A DNA stretch of 64,000 bases, from contig NZ_CAJQUA010000001.1 of NCBI RefSeq assembly GCF_907163135.1, positions 1,441,001-1,505,000 on the forward strand. Direction: 5' to 3'. Each line of letters begins with the position of its first letter. Position 1 is the first letter of the stretch. The DNA is from Brachymonas denitrificans. Lineage in GTDB: Bacteria > Pseudomonadota > Gammaproteobacteria > Burkholderiales > Burkholderiaceae_C. Made by a program: the position numbers and the translations under genes. This document shows, piece after piece, positions 9,031-17,374 of the stretch. The notes under the pieces were generated by a model that had not been told where the DNA came from, did not search any database, and was given only the letters and a program-made list of their open reading frames with translations.

Positions 9031-9690
9031 ATGGGACTTTCGAGCTTCACCCCGCGCACCTGGATGGAGAGCGCCCGCCAGCGCTGGCAGAAGGGCCACC
9101 TCAGCCGGCCCGAATTCAACTTCGTGTTCGACGAGCCTCCGCCGGACGAGTATGTGGCCCTCGACTGCGAAACGACCGGCCTGAATGTGCGCAGCGACGA
9201 CATCATCTCGATCGGCGCGGTGCGCATCAAGGGCAATCGCATCATGAGCAGCGAGCGGCTGGAACTGCTGGTGCAGCCACAGGGCAATGTGTCGGCCGAG
9301 AGCATCCGCGTGCACCGCCTGCGCGAGATGGACGTGGCCGATGGCCTGCCGGTGGAAGAAGCCATGCGCCAGCTGATCCACTTCATCGGCAGCCGGCCGC
9401 TGGTGGGCTACTACCTCGAGTTCGACGTGGCCATGATCAACCGCGCCATGAAGCCGCTGCTGGGCATCAGGCTGCCGCAGAAGCAGATCGAGGTGTCTGC
9501 CCTCTACTACGACTACAAGTTCAGGCAACTGCCGCCCTACCGGCAGCAGGACAACGCCGACATCGACCTGCGCTTCGATACGCTGATGAAGGATCTTGCC
9601 CTGCCCACGCGCGACGCACACGATGCGCTGAACGATGCGGTGATGGCGGCGCTGGCCTTCATCAAGCTGAAGGAACTGGGGCAGGCCTGA
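9031..9690 (+). CDS. DnaQ-like 3'-5' exonuclease (DEDDh family)
   Basis: 219 residues with all DEDDh catalytic residues visible: Asp45 and Glu47 in ALDCETTG, Asp132 in LEFDVAMINR, His197 and Asp202 in RDAHDALNDAV. This is the fold of the DNA polymerase III epsilon subunit and related nucleases. It lacks extra epsilon-specific regions, and an unusual N-terminal ~40 residues precede the domain, so it is probably a stand-alone exonuclease rather than the replicative proofreader. It follows the cNMP/CBS/nucleotidyltransferase gene by 15 bases and is very likely co-transcribed, which argues for a shared role, possibly turnover of a nucleotide or oligonucleotide signal. Confidence 0.85.
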   Translation: MGLSSFTPRTWMESARQRWQKGHLSRPEFNFVFDEPPPDEYVALDCETTGLNVRSDDIISIGAVRIKGNRIMSSERLELLVQPQGNVSAESIRVHRLREMDVADGLPVEEAMRQLIHFIGSRPLVGYYLEFDVAMINRAMKPLLGIRLPQKQIEVSALYYDYKFRQLPPYRQQDNADIDLRFDTLMKDLALPTRDAHDALNDAVMAALAFIKLKELGQA

Positions 9691-9802
9691 GCACGAGGTT
9701 CGTTGCTGCCCGTTGTGGGCCGATGCACGCCGGCTGCCTCGGGGGTGGGGATTGCGCCGCCATCCCCTGCGCAAGGGGCTGCGAGCGCCTAAAATCTCCC
9801 CC

Positions 9803-11662
9803 ATGACTACCACACCCAACAACATCCCTGCCAGCGCAGCAGAAGACTCCGTCAAGCCCAGCAACTTCCTGCGCCAGATCATTGAATCCGACCTGGAAAA
9901 AGGCAGCTACGCCGGCCGCAAGTGGAATGGCACGCCCGGCAATGCCGCGCATCAGCAGGCCGGCGCGATCGACCCCGCCCGCATCCGCACGCGTTTTCCG
10001 CCCGAACCCAACGGCTACCTGCACGTCGGCCATGCCAAGAGCATCTGCCTGAACTTCGGCCTGGCGCAGGACTACGACGGCGTCTGCCACCTGCGTTTTG
10101 ACGACACCAACCCGGAGAAGGAAAGCCAGGAATACGTGGACGCCATCATCGAGGCGGTGCACTGGCTGGGCTTCGACTACAGCAGCAACTACGACGGCAA
10201 GCAGGAAAACCACCTGTACTTCGCCAGCAACTACTTCGAGGACATGTACGCGGCGGCCGTGTACCTGATCGAACAGGGCCTGGCCTATGTGGACGAGCAA
10301 AGCCCGGAAGACATGCGCAAGAACCGCGGCGATTTCGGCACGCCCGGCACCGACAGCCCGTTCCGCACGCGCAGCGTGGCCGAGAACCTGGCGCGTTTCA
10401 CCGAAATGCGCGAGGGCAAGCTGGCCGACGGCGCCGCCGTGCTGCGCGCCAAGATCGACATGGCGCATCCCAACATCAACATGCGCGATCCGGCCATCTA
10501 CCGCATCCGCCGTGCGCACCACCACAACACGGGCGATGCCTGGTGCATCTACCCGATGTACACCTTTGCGCACCCGATCGAGGATGCGCTGGAAAACATC
10601 ACGCACAGCATCTGCACGCTGGAATTCGAAGACCAACGGCCGTTCTACGACTGGCTGATGGAGAAACTCACGGCTGGCGGCATCGTCAACACACCCCCGC
10701 CGCACCAGCACGAATTTGCGCGCCTGAACCTGACCTATGTGGTCACCAGCAAGCGCAAGCTCAAGCAGCTGGTGGACGAGAACCACGTGAGCGGCTGGGA
10801 CGACCCGCGCATGCCCACGCTGGCCGGCCTGCGCCGTCGCGGCTACACGCCGGCCGCCATCCGCCTGTTCTGCGAGCGTATCGGCGTGACCAAGGCCGAC
10901 AGCTGGATCGACTACGGCACGCTGGAAGGCGCTCTGCGCGATGCACTGGATCCGGTGGCGCCGCGCGCCATGGCGGTGCTGGATCCGCTCAAGGTCACCA
11001 TTACCAACTGGGACGAGGTGATGGGCGCCGGCACGCTGGACGAATGCAAGGCCCCGGTGCACCCGCACCACCCCGACATGGGCCAGCGCACCATGCGCAT
11101 GGGCAAGCACGTGTGGATCGAGCGCGAGGACTTCATGGAAGTGCCGAGCAAGGGCTATTTCCGCCTGTTCCCGCCGCATGCCAGCCCCACCAGCAACCCG
11201 CCCGGCCAGCACAAGGACGGCAACAAGGTGCGCCTGAAATACGGCCATGTAGTGGAATGCACCGGTTACGAGAAGGATGCCGACGGCAAGGTGACGGAAG
11301 TGTTCGTCTCGCTGATTACGGACACCAAGAGCGGCACGCCCGGTGCCGACAGAGTGAAGGTGAAGGGCGTGATCGGCTGGGTCGGTGCCGAGGACGGCGT
11401 GCAGGCCGAGGTGCGCCTGTATGACCGCCTGTTTACCGAGGCGCAGCCGGATGCCGGCGGGCGCGATTTCCTGACGGTGCTGAATCCGGACAGCCTGAAG
11501 ACGGTGCAGGGCTGGGTCGAGCCGAGCGTGGCGCAGGCGGGGCCGGAAAGCCACTTCCAGTTCGAGCGTCTGGGCTACTTTGCCACCGACCGGGTGGATC
11601 ACGGCAACGGCAAGGTGGTGCTCAACCGCGTTTCAGGGCTGAAGGACTCCTGGGGCAAATAA
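9803..11662 (+). CDS. glnS: Glutaminyl-tRNA synthetase
   Basis: Charges tRNA-Gln with glutamine. 619 residues, longer than the ~554 of E. coli GlnS. The class I signature PPEPNGYLHVGHAKS (HIGH motif) is at about residue 62, and a KMSKS-like VVTSKRKLKQL follows near residue 315. N-terminal residues 1-50 carry a variable extension. The start is the ATG in MTTTPNNIP; an upstream in-frame reading is proline- and arginine-rich and unlike the family. The gene ends 15 bases before the convergent bestrophin gene, with no obvious terminator between. Confidence 0.96.
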   Translation: MTTTPNNIPASAAEDSVKPSNFLRQIIESDLEKGSYAGRKWNGTPGNAAHQQAGAIDPARIRTRFPPEPNGYLHVGHAKSICLNFGLAQDYDGVCHLRFDDTNPEKESQEYVDAIIEAVHWLGFDYSSNYDGKQENHLYFASNYFEDMYAAAVYLIEQGLAYVDEQSPEDMRKNRGDFGTPGTDSPFRTRSVAENLARFTEMREGKLADGAAVLRAKIDMAHPNINMRDPAIYRIRRAHHHNTGDAWCIYPMYTFAHPIEDALENITHSICTLEFEDQRPFYDWLMEKLTAGGIVNTPPPHQHEFARLNLTYVVTSKRKLKQLVDENHVSGWDDPRMPTLAGLRRRGYTPAAIRLFCERIGVTKADSWIDYGTLEGALRDALDPVAPRAMAVLDPLKVTITNWDEVMGAGTLDECKAPVHPHHPDMGQRTMRMGKHVWIEREDFMEVPSKGYFRLFPPHASPTSNPPGQHKDGNKVRLKYGHVVECTGYEKDADGKVTEVFVSLITDTKSGTPGADRVKVKGVIGWVGAEDGVQAEVRLYDRLFTEAQPDAGGRDFLTVLNPDSLKTVQGWVEPSVAQAGPESHFQFERLGYFATDRVDHGNGKVVLNRVSGLKDSWGK

Positions 11663-11677
11663 GCCCTCGCACCCGGG

Positions 11678-12595
11678 TCAGAGCAGCACGCCCTCCTTCG
11701 CCTGCACTGGCTCGGGCAGTTCCGTCTCGCCCAGCTGCGCCCGCAAGTTGATGTCAATGGTGCGGCTGATGGCGTCCAGCGGCAGGTCGTTCGGCTCTTC
11801 GTCAAACGGATCGGCGATCTCGTCGCCCAGCGCGTCCAGCCCGAAGAAGGTGTACGACACCACGCCCACGATCACCGGCGTGAGGTAGCCGATGGTGTCG
11901 ATCAGCGCGAACGGCAGCAGAAAGCAGTAGATATGCACCGTACGGTGCAGCAGCAGCACGTAGGTGTAGGGAATCGGCGTGGACTGGATGCGCTCGCAGC
12001 CGCCCAGCACGTGCGAGAGCGCGCCGATTTCGTGGTCAACCCGTGCCACCAGTTGCGGGTCCAGCCCCTCCTCGCCGAGCTCGCGGCTGGCATGCCCGAG
12101 TTCCATCAGGATGGCAGTGGGACGGTTGGGCGCGGCCAGCACCTTCTGCAGCAGATCGGGCGGCAGCAGCGGCGCCAGCTCGGCCGCCGGATCCTTGCCG
12201 CGCAGCTGGTTCTTGAGGGCGTAGGCAAAGGCGATTGCCAGATAGACACGGTGACGCGTGGCCTCGGCCCGCGGAGAACAGGGCAGCGTGATGAACTGGC
12301 GCGCCAGGTTGCGGCAGGTGATCAGCATTTCACCCCAGAGCTTGCGCCCCTCCCAGAAACGGTCGTAGCTGGCCGTGTTGCGAAAGCCCAGGAAAATGGC
12401 CAGCGTCAGGCCCATGATGGTGAAGGCCGTGGGCGTGAGCGTGACCTTGTGGTCATACACCTCGCCATGCGTCCAGTTGACCAGCACCGACAGCAGCATG
12501 GTATAGGCCACCCTCCGCCAGATCTTGGATGCAATGGAGCCCCGCAGCGAGAACAGGATGTGGAAAATGGTCGGATTGCGGGGCGGGATGAACAT
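11678..12595 (-). CDS. Bestrophin-family membrane protein (YneE/UPF0187)
   Basis: 305 residues. Bacterial bestrophins form pentameric anion or cation channels in the inner membrane. Family hallmarks seen are the N-terminal RNPTIFHILFSLRGSI, FLGFRNTASYDRFWEGRKLW, the RIQSTPIPYTYVLLLHR block, and an acidic DPFDEEPNDLPLD segment corresponding to the calcium-clasp region of animal bestrophins. Hydrophobic helices lie around residues 28-50, 58-75, 215-240 and 245-265. Transport substrate unknown. Converges on glnS. Confidence 0.88.
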   Translation of the reverse strand: MFIPPRNPTIFHILFSLRGSIASKIWRRVAYTMLLSVLVNWTHGEVYDHKVTLTPTAFTIMGLTLAIFLGFRNTASYDRFWEGRKLWGEMLITCRNLARQFITLPCSPRAEATRHRVYLAIAFAYALKNQLRGKDPAAELAPLLPPDLLQKVLAAPNRPTAILMELGHASRELGEEGLDPQLVARVDHEIGALSHVLGGCERIQSTPIPYTYVLLLHRTVHIYCFLLPFALIDTIGYLTPVIVGVVSYTFFGLDALGDEIADPFDEEPNDLPLDAISRTIDINLRAQLGETELPEPVQAKEGVLL

Positions 12596-12749
12596 GGTCG
12601 GGCGGTACTGCAGGGCAAGCAGCGGATGCTAGCACGGAGCCCAAAAACCCCGCAAACAGGCCCCATTGGCATGCGGACAAGCGCCAGCCGGCCCGGACCG
12701 CCCTGCCCGGCCGGGCAGAATGGCGGCACAGATGTCAGGAGGAGAGACC

Positions 12750-13199
12750 ATGCGGATGCTGATGATTGCCATGACCCTGCTGGCGGGTATCCTGATCCCG
12801 GTGCAGACAGCCATCAACAGCCAGCTGCGCCACGTGTTGTTCGGGAGTCCGGTGCTGTCCAGCCTGGTGTCGTTTGCCGTGGGCACGATCACGCTGGCGC
12901 TGCTGTATTTCGGGGTGCTGCGCGGCAGCCTGCCGGATGGCGCCATGCTGATGCGCACCAGCTGGTGGATGTGGATTGGCGGGATGATGGGGGCGTTCTT
13001 CGTGCTGTCCGGCATCGTGGCGGCGCCGCGCATCGGGGTGGCCACGGTGGTGGTGATGCTGGTGGCAGGCCAGCTGGCAATGGCGCTGCTGCTGGATCAC
13101 TTCGGCTGGATCGGCTTGCCCGTGCGGGAGATTTCGCCGATGCGTCTGACCGGCGTGGCACTGGTGCTGGTGGGTGCCTTCGTCTTCACGCGGGGATGA
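12750..13199 (+). CDS. YdcZ-type DMT family membrane protein (DUF606)
   Basis: 149 residues with five predicted membrane helices, beginning MRMLMIAMTLLAGILIPVQT. The placement of INSQLRH after helix 1 and the final GVALVLVGAFVFTRG match the small DMT-superfamily DUF606/YdcZ proteins, which probably work as dimers. Transported substrate unknown. The start at 12750 is supported by AGGAGGAGA seven bases upstream; earlier in-frame codons lack a ribosome site. It diverges from the bestrophin gene over about 150 bases. Confidence 0.83.
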   Translation: MRMLMIAMTLLAGILIPVQTAINSQLRHVLFGSPVLSSLVSFAVGTITLALLYFGVLRGSLPDGAMLMRTSWWMWIGGMMGAFFVLSGIVAAPRIGVATVVVMLVAGQLAMALLLDHFGWIGLPVREISPMRLTGVALVLVGAFVFTRG

Positions 13200-13221
13200 G
13201 CGTGCTCCCCGCAGGATGGCC

Positions 13222-13251
13222 GGCACCGCCATGTGACGGCATGGCGGTGCC
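13222..13251. terminator. Strong hairpin between convergent genes
   Basis: Perfect 12-bp arms GGCACCGCCATG (13222-13233) and CATGGCGGTGCC (13240-13251) around a 6-base loop, between the ends of the DMT gene and the Lys-rich exported protein gene. There is no T-tract on either strand, so termination would be Rho-assisted, or the stem protects 3' ends. Confidence 0.6.
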
Positions 13252-13264
13252 CGGCCGGTAGCGC

Positions 13265-13744
13265 TTACTGCGCCAGGTTGGTCGGTACGGCCGGCTGCAC
13301 GGCCGCAGCGGTGCTGTCCACATCCTTCACGGCTTTGCTGGTCTTGGTGGATTTGCCGGTTTTGGCCTTCTTCACCGTTTTCTTGACGCTGGACTTCTTC
13401 ACCGGCTTCTTGGCAGTGCGGCTCTGCTCGCTGGCAATCTCGTCAGGACCGGGCTCGGTGGTGCCTACGCGCTCGGCTTCCATGGACTTCGAAGTCGTGG
13501 CCGGCGTTGCGGACAGGGCACCCGGCTCGGTGCGCGCTTCGGCCGCATTGGCCGACGGGGTAGCGGCCATGGAGTCGGCAGCCTTGTCGCCCATGGAGGC
13601 CGGCGACGGCGTGGCCGGAGACGGAGCGGCTTCGGCAGCGGGAGACGGGGTGGCCGGAGCGTGGTCAGCCGGCTGGGCCATGGCGACGGAACCGGCCATC
13701 AGGGAAACGGAAGTCAGCAGAGCGGTGAGGAGTTTGTTTTTCAA
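13265..13744 (-). CDS. Exported Ala/Pro/Ser-rich protein with Lys-rich C-terminus, function unknown
   Basis: 159 residues starting with TTG (LKNKLLTALL). AAGGA lies seven bases upstream and a clean signal peptide ends AVAMA before QPADHA. The mature part is low complexity: residues ~25-110 are Pro/Ala/Ser/Thr-rich with PSPA repeats, and residues ~113-145 are a lysine-dense KKPVKKSSVKKTVKK-type segment resembling histone H1 or AlgP tails. No known domain is visible. A disordered, positively charged periplasmic or surface protein could bind anionic polymers, but that is inference. A second exported protein of similar style is encoded at 56980-57582. Confidence 0.65.
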   Translation of the reverse strand: MKNKLLTALLTSVSLMAGSVAMAQPADHAPATPSPAAEAAPSPATPSPASMGDKAADSMAATPSANAAEARTEPGALSATPATTSKSMEAERVGTTEPGPDEIASEQSRTAKKPVKKSSVKKTVKKAKTGKSTKTSKAVKDVDSTAAAVQPAVPTNLAQ

Positions 13745-14066
13745 AACGGGATCCTTGGGGTTGTTGAACACAGCCGGCGCAAACGCGACGACAGGGCGAA
13801 CCTTAAAAAGGCCGTCGACCTGACCTTGTAGGACCAGTCCTATCCGCGTTTTCAAATGTTCGTTCCGTAACCGGAAAGCGACATTTGATTGACAGAATCC
13901 TGACGAAAAGCGCACGTGGGACTGTGACTTTTTCCCCGCAGGAAAACCCGGACATCGACGCGGCCATGCCACACCTTGCCTGTTTTTCGGGCAGCCGGCG
14001 CCGTTACAGCCGCTTACCGCTGCATGCCGGCCCGGATACCCTGGCCAGCCGCCGGATAATGCCGGA
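13745..14066. promoter_or_regulatory. 322-base intergenic region between divergent genes
   Basis: No gene is seen here. The part nearest the Lys-rich protein gene carries arms TAGGAC (13829-13834) and GTCCTA (13837-13842) with a 2-base centre, a candidate operator. AT-rich stretches around 13845-13925 could hold promoters for either direction. The remainder before the YeeE gene is GC-rich without clear signals. Confidence 0.45.
13829..13842. promoter_or_regulatory. Inverted repeat TAGGAC-CA-GTCCTA, candidate operator
   Basis: Perfect 6-bp arms with a 2-base centre, about 85 bases upstream of the TTG start of the Lys-rich exported protein, at promoter distance. The regulator is unknown. Confidence 0.4.
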
Positions 14067-14537
14067 ATGACGACTTTTTCCCTGTTTCCCCTGGGCTGGC
14101 AGCACTATCTGCTGGGTGGCCTGTGCATTGGCGGCGCGGTGGCGCTGCTGTTTATGCTCACGGGCCGCATTGGCGGCATGAGTTCGGTGTTCAGCAGCAG
14201 CTGGAGCTATGTGGTGCAGCGCCCTTTCTTTCAGCAGGCCAAGTTCACCGACACGCGCCGCTGGCGGCTGGAATACGCCGCCGGGCTGATCCTGGGCGCG
14301 CTGGTGTGGTGGCTGTGGCTGGGCGATGGCTCGCGCGAAACCACGCAGATGCCCTGGTGGCTGCTGCTGGCAGGTGGTTTCCTCACCGGCTATGGCGCGC
14401 GTCGTGCCAATGGCTGCACGTCCGGCCACGGCATTTGCGGGCTTGGCTCGCTGCAGCGCCCCTCCCTGCTGGCGGTGCTGACCTTCATGGGCACGGCCTT
14501 TCTGACGGCGAATCTGGTGACGAGGTGGCTGGCATGA
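14067..14537 (+). CDS. YeeE/YedE family transporter subunit (first half)
   Basis: 156 residues with about four membrane helices and the family motif GARRANGCTSGHGICG near the C-terminal third; its cysteine is typical of the YeeE/YedE sulfur-compound transport family (thiosulfate or sulfide uptake). Single-chain members carry both halves; here the second half is a separate gene overlapping by four bases (ATGA), so the two probably form one channel. The substrate is inferred from family members only. No rhodanese or sulfur-regulator gene is adjacent. Confidence 0.85.
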   Translation: MTTFSLFPLGWQHYLLGGLCIGGAVALLFMLTGRIGGMSSVFSSSWSYVVQRPFFQQAKFTDTRRWRLEYAAGLILGALVWWLWLGDGSRETTQMPWWLLLAGGFLTGYGARRANGCTSGHGICGLGSLQRPSLLAVLTFMGTAFLTANLVTRWLA

Positions 14538-14947
14538 GCATGGGCAAGACTATTGCAACCGTGGCAGCCGGTGCGCTGTTCGGCTTTGGCCTGGCACTGT
14601 CCACCATGATCCGGCCGGAAGTGGTGCTGAGCTTTCTGCAATTGCGCGACTTCGGTCTGGCGCTGGTGATGGGCGGCGGCGTGGTGGTGACGCTGCTGGC
14701 GTACAAGCTGCTGCCGCTGGTGCTGCGCCATCCACTGCTGGGCGGCGAGTTCGGCAAGCATCCGAGTGCCTGGGATCGCGAGACGCTGACGGGGTCGGCG
14801 ATTTTCGGGATCGGCTGGGGGCTGACAGGGGTGTGCCCGGGCCCGGCGATTGCGGGCCTTGGCGCCGGCAACTGGACGCTGTTGTGGGCGGTGGCCGGCA
14901 TTGCGCTGGGGGCGCTGGTGCAGGGCTGGCAGCAGGACCGGAACTGA
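14534..14947 (+). CDS. YeeE/YedE family transporter subunit (second half, DUF6691)
   Basis: 137 residues, four hydrophobic helices, with the second cysteine motif GIGWGLTGVCPGPAIAGLG matching the C-terminal half of YeeE/YedE transporters. Start ATG overlaps the stop of the preceding gene (ATGA). Together the pair supplies the two pseudo-symmetric halves of the channel, each with its conserved cysteine. Predicted to move a reduced sulfur compound across the inner membrane, by family analogy. Confidence 0.85.
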   Translation: MSMGKTIATVAAGALFGFGLALSTMIRPEVVLSFLQLRDFGLALVMGGGVVVTLLAYKLLPLVLRHPLLGGEFGKHPSAWDRETLTGSAIFGIGWGLTGVCPGPAIAGLGAGNWTLLWAVAGIALGALVQGWQQDRN

Positions 14948-14967
14948 ACCTCTTTGCCCGCACGGTT

Positions 14968-15342
14968 TCAGGACGCTGCCTTGCCCCGCTGTTTCAGCAC
15001 CTTGGCCAGTACGCTGAGGTGGCTGTGATCCGGATCCCTGGCGGCCGTCAGCAGGGTCAATGAGCCGAACTTGCGATGCAGGGCACGGATGCGCTTGAGA
15101 GCCTCCTGGGCGGCGTCGCTGTCTGCCAGCTCCTGCGTGAAGCGCGTGCCAAAGCTGTCGAAGCGCTCCTGCGGATCCTCATGGAACCAGCCGCGCAGTT
15201 CGTTGGAGGGCGTGGCATCCTTTTCCCATATGACGCCCTCGAGCCGCTGTTTGCGCAGGCCACGCGGCCACAGGCGATCGAGCAGAACGGCGTGTTTTCC
15301 GGATTCGGCATCGAAATCGTAGGCGCGTTGCAGGTGGTACAT
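14968..15342 (-). CDS. DUF488 family protein
   Basis: 124 residues, cytosolic. Family features: an early RAYDFDAESGKHAVLLDRLWPRG-type block, EKDATPSNELRGWFHEDPQ, and the late LTLLTAARDPDHSHL with conserved Asp/His. DUF488 members are small proteins of uncertain biochemical role. The ATG at 15342 is chosen because AAGGA lies eight bases upstream; the longer reading adds 34 residues without family character. It converges on the YeeE/YedE pair and diverges from the M23 peptidase gene. Confidence 0.85.
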   Translation of the reverse strand: MYHLQRAYDFDAESGKHAVLLDRLWPRGLRKQRLEGVIWEKDATPSNELRGWFHEDPQERFDSFGTRFTQELADSDAAQEALKRIRALHRKFGSLTLLTAARDPDHSHLSVLAKVLKQRGKAAS

Positions 15343-15517
15343 GGCAGAATTCCTTGCAGGGGACATGGGTCGATTGTGCGTCGCCCTGCATGTGCTGCCT
15401 GCCGGTGCGCCGGCATCCCTTCCGGCAATGCGGATATCAATCACGCTTTTTTACCGGCGCGGCGACGCATCGGGCGATTTTGGCCCTAGCATGACGGCAA
15501 GGTATTGAGGAGTAGCC

Positions 15518-16429
15518 ATGACCTTCGCTTCCAGCTTGTATCCGCGCACCATCGCCCCCGTGGCCGAAGACGCGGACACCCTCTCCCTGCTGCCCCGTCG
15601 TGTGCTGCTGCAGGCCCTGCTGGCTACCGGCGCACTGGCCGGTGCGCGCGCTGCCATGGCTATGCCGCCGCTGCCTGCTCTGCCCCGGCAGGAAGCCGTG
15701 CCCGGCGGCGTGGCGATTGTGCCGCTGGGCCATATCGAGGGCGAAGCCAGGGTGAGCACGGCCGAAGGCACCCCGGTACTGCTCAGCACCGATACGCGCG
15801 GCATGGTGGCCGTGGTGGGCATTCCGCTGTCGGCCGAAGCCGGCAGTGCCCGCCTGACCCTGCGCGATGGCAAGGGCACGCGCACCATCGACTACGCGAT
15901 TGCCCCCAAGGCCTACGCCGAGCAGCATCTGAAGGTATCGCCCAAGGTGGTGGACCTGTCGCCCGAGGACACGGCGCGCTACCAGCGCGAGGCGGCGCAC
16001 CAGGCCAGGGTGAAGCGGGTGTTCAGCCGGGATGCTGCGTTTTCGCTGCGATTGCTGCAGCCGACCGCGGGTACGCTGAGCAACTCCTTTGGCAAGCGCC
16101 GCGTGTTCAACGGCCAGCCGCGTGCGCCGCACAGCGGGGCGGATATTCCGGCGCCGACCGGGCAGGCGGTGGTGGCGCCGGCGGATGGCACGGTGATCGA
16201 TACCGGGGATTATTTCTTCAACGGCAACACGGTCTGGATCGACCATGGACAGGGGCTGCTGAGCATGCTGTGCCACCTGAGCCGCATCGACGTGAAGCCG
16301 GGGCAGACCGTGAAGCGCGGCCAGACGGTCGGTGCCGTGGGAGCCACTGGGCGCGTGACGGGGCCGCATCTGCACTGGTCGGTGCTGCTCAACCAGGCTT
16401 CGGTGGATCCGGGGCTGTTCCTGGAATAA
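15518..16429 (+). CDS. M23 family (LytM-type) metallopeptidase, exported
   Basis: 303 residues. The N-terminus has an arginine pair (LLPRRVLLQALLATGALAG) before a hydrophobic core ending AAMA, compatible with a Tat or Sec signal. The C-terminal ~150 residues are an M23 domain: first zinc ligands in HSGADIPAPTG, and the HxH of GPHLHWS supplies the rest, so the active site appears complete. Such enzymes cut peptidoglycan cross-bridges. The middle region (residues ~60-165) is beta-rich and may position the substrate. TGAGGAGT before the ATG is the ribosome site. Converges on znuA. Confidence 0.9.
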   Translation: MTFASSLYPRTIAPVAEDADTLSLLPRRVLLQALLATGALAGARAAMAMPPLPALPRQEAVPGGVAIVPLGHIEGEARVSTAEGTPVLLSTDTRGMVAVVGIPLSAEAGSARLTLRDGKGTRTIDYAIAPKAYAEQHLKVSPKVVDLSPEDTARYQREAAHQARVKRVFSRDAAFSLRLLQPTAGTLSNSFGKRRVFNGQPRAPHSGADIPAPTGQAVVAPADGTVIDTGDYFFNGNTVWIDHGQGLLSMLCHLSRIDVKPGQTVKRGQTVGAVGATGRVTGPHLHWSVLLNQASVDPGLFLE

Positions 16430-16456
16430 GCCGTCGCGCGCTGTCGGTTCTCCGGC

Positions 16457-17374
16457 TTATTTCATCGCCTTGACCATCTGCGTCACGTTGTGGCGCATCA
16501 TGTTCACGTAGCTGGTGGCCGGACCGCCGGCGGGGCTCAGGGCGTCGGCGTAAAGCGGCTCGGTCTGTACCGTTACGCCCGCCTCTTTCGCCAGCTGCTG
16601 CACCAGACGCGGATCCTTGATGTTCTCGACGAACACGGCCTTGACCTGTTCCTTCTTCACCTGCTGGATCAGCTTGGCCACCGTGCGGGCCGAGGCTTCG
16701 CTTTCGGTGCTGGTTCCCTGTGGCGACAGGAACTGCACCTCGTAGCGCTTGCCAAGGTAGGCGAAAGCGTCGTGGCCGGTCAGCACCTTGCGCTGTGCCT
16801 TGGGAATGGTATTGAATTGCTGGGCGGCCCAGTTGTCGAGTTCGCGCAGGGTCTGCTGGTAGTCGAGCAGGCGCTGGCCGTAGTAGAGGCGGCCTTCGGG
16901 GTCAGCAATGATCAGGGCGCCGGCCACGTTCTGGGCGTAGCGCTGCATGGCGGCAGGATCGGTCCAGACGTGGGGATCGACGTCGCCATGGTCGTGGCCG
17001 TGGTCATGCCCCTTGTGGTCATGGTCGTGATCATCCTCGACCTTGATGGTGGGGATGCCCTTGCTCACGGCCAGGTTGTAGACCTTGCTGTCGCGCACGG
17101 CGCGCTGGATGCTGGCGCCTTCAAAGCCCAGACCGTTGACCAGCACCACCTTGGCGGCGCGGATTTTCTGGATGTCGGCCGGCTTGGCCTGGTAGACGTG
17201 CGCATCCTGGTTGGGGCCGACCAGCGTTTCCACCTTCACGCGCTCGCCACCGATGGCGCGGGCCACGTCGCCCAGGATGCTGAAACTGGCCACCACGGGC
17301 AGCGGTGCGGCGGCAAACGCCTGTCCGGCAGCGAGGGTGCAGGTGGCTAGCAGCGTCTTGAGGTAACGGGTCAT
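16457..17374 (-). CDS. znuA: Zinc ABC transporter substrate-binding protein ZnuA
   Basis: Periplasmic high-affinity zinc binder delivering metal to the membrane permease. 305 residues, with a signal peptide (MTRYLKTLLATCTLAAGQAFA). The body has the metal-ligand pattern of cluster A-I binding proteins (DAHVYQAKPADIQ, DPHVWTDPAAM, LTGHDAFAYLGKRY). A histidine/aspartate loop at ~125-145 (DDHDHDHKGHDHGHDHGD) is typical of zinc rather than manganese members. AAGGA lies seven bases before the ATG. The start overlaps the permease stop by four bases, so it is the last gene of the zinc operon. Confidence 0.94.
   Translation of the reverse strand: MTRYLKTLLATCTLAAGQAFAAAPLPVVASFSILGDVARAIGGERVKVETLVGPNQDAHVYQAKPADIQKIRAAKVVLVNGLGFEGASIQRAVRDSKVYNLAVSKGIPTIKVEDDHDHDHKGHDHGHDHGDVDPHVWTDPAAMQRYAQNVAGALIIADPEGRLYYGQRLLDYQQTLRELDNWAAQQFNTIPKAQRKVLTGHDAFAYLGKRYEVQFLSPQGTSTESEASARTVAKLIQQVKKEQVKAVFVENIKDPRLVQQLAKEAGVTVQTEPLYADALSPAGGPATSYVNMMRHNVTQMVKAMK

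Noticed and set aside
14067-14947. Frameshifted single YeeE/YedE gene
   Set aside because: The ATGA overlap and complete halves match the common two-gene form, so this is a natural split, not a pseudogene.
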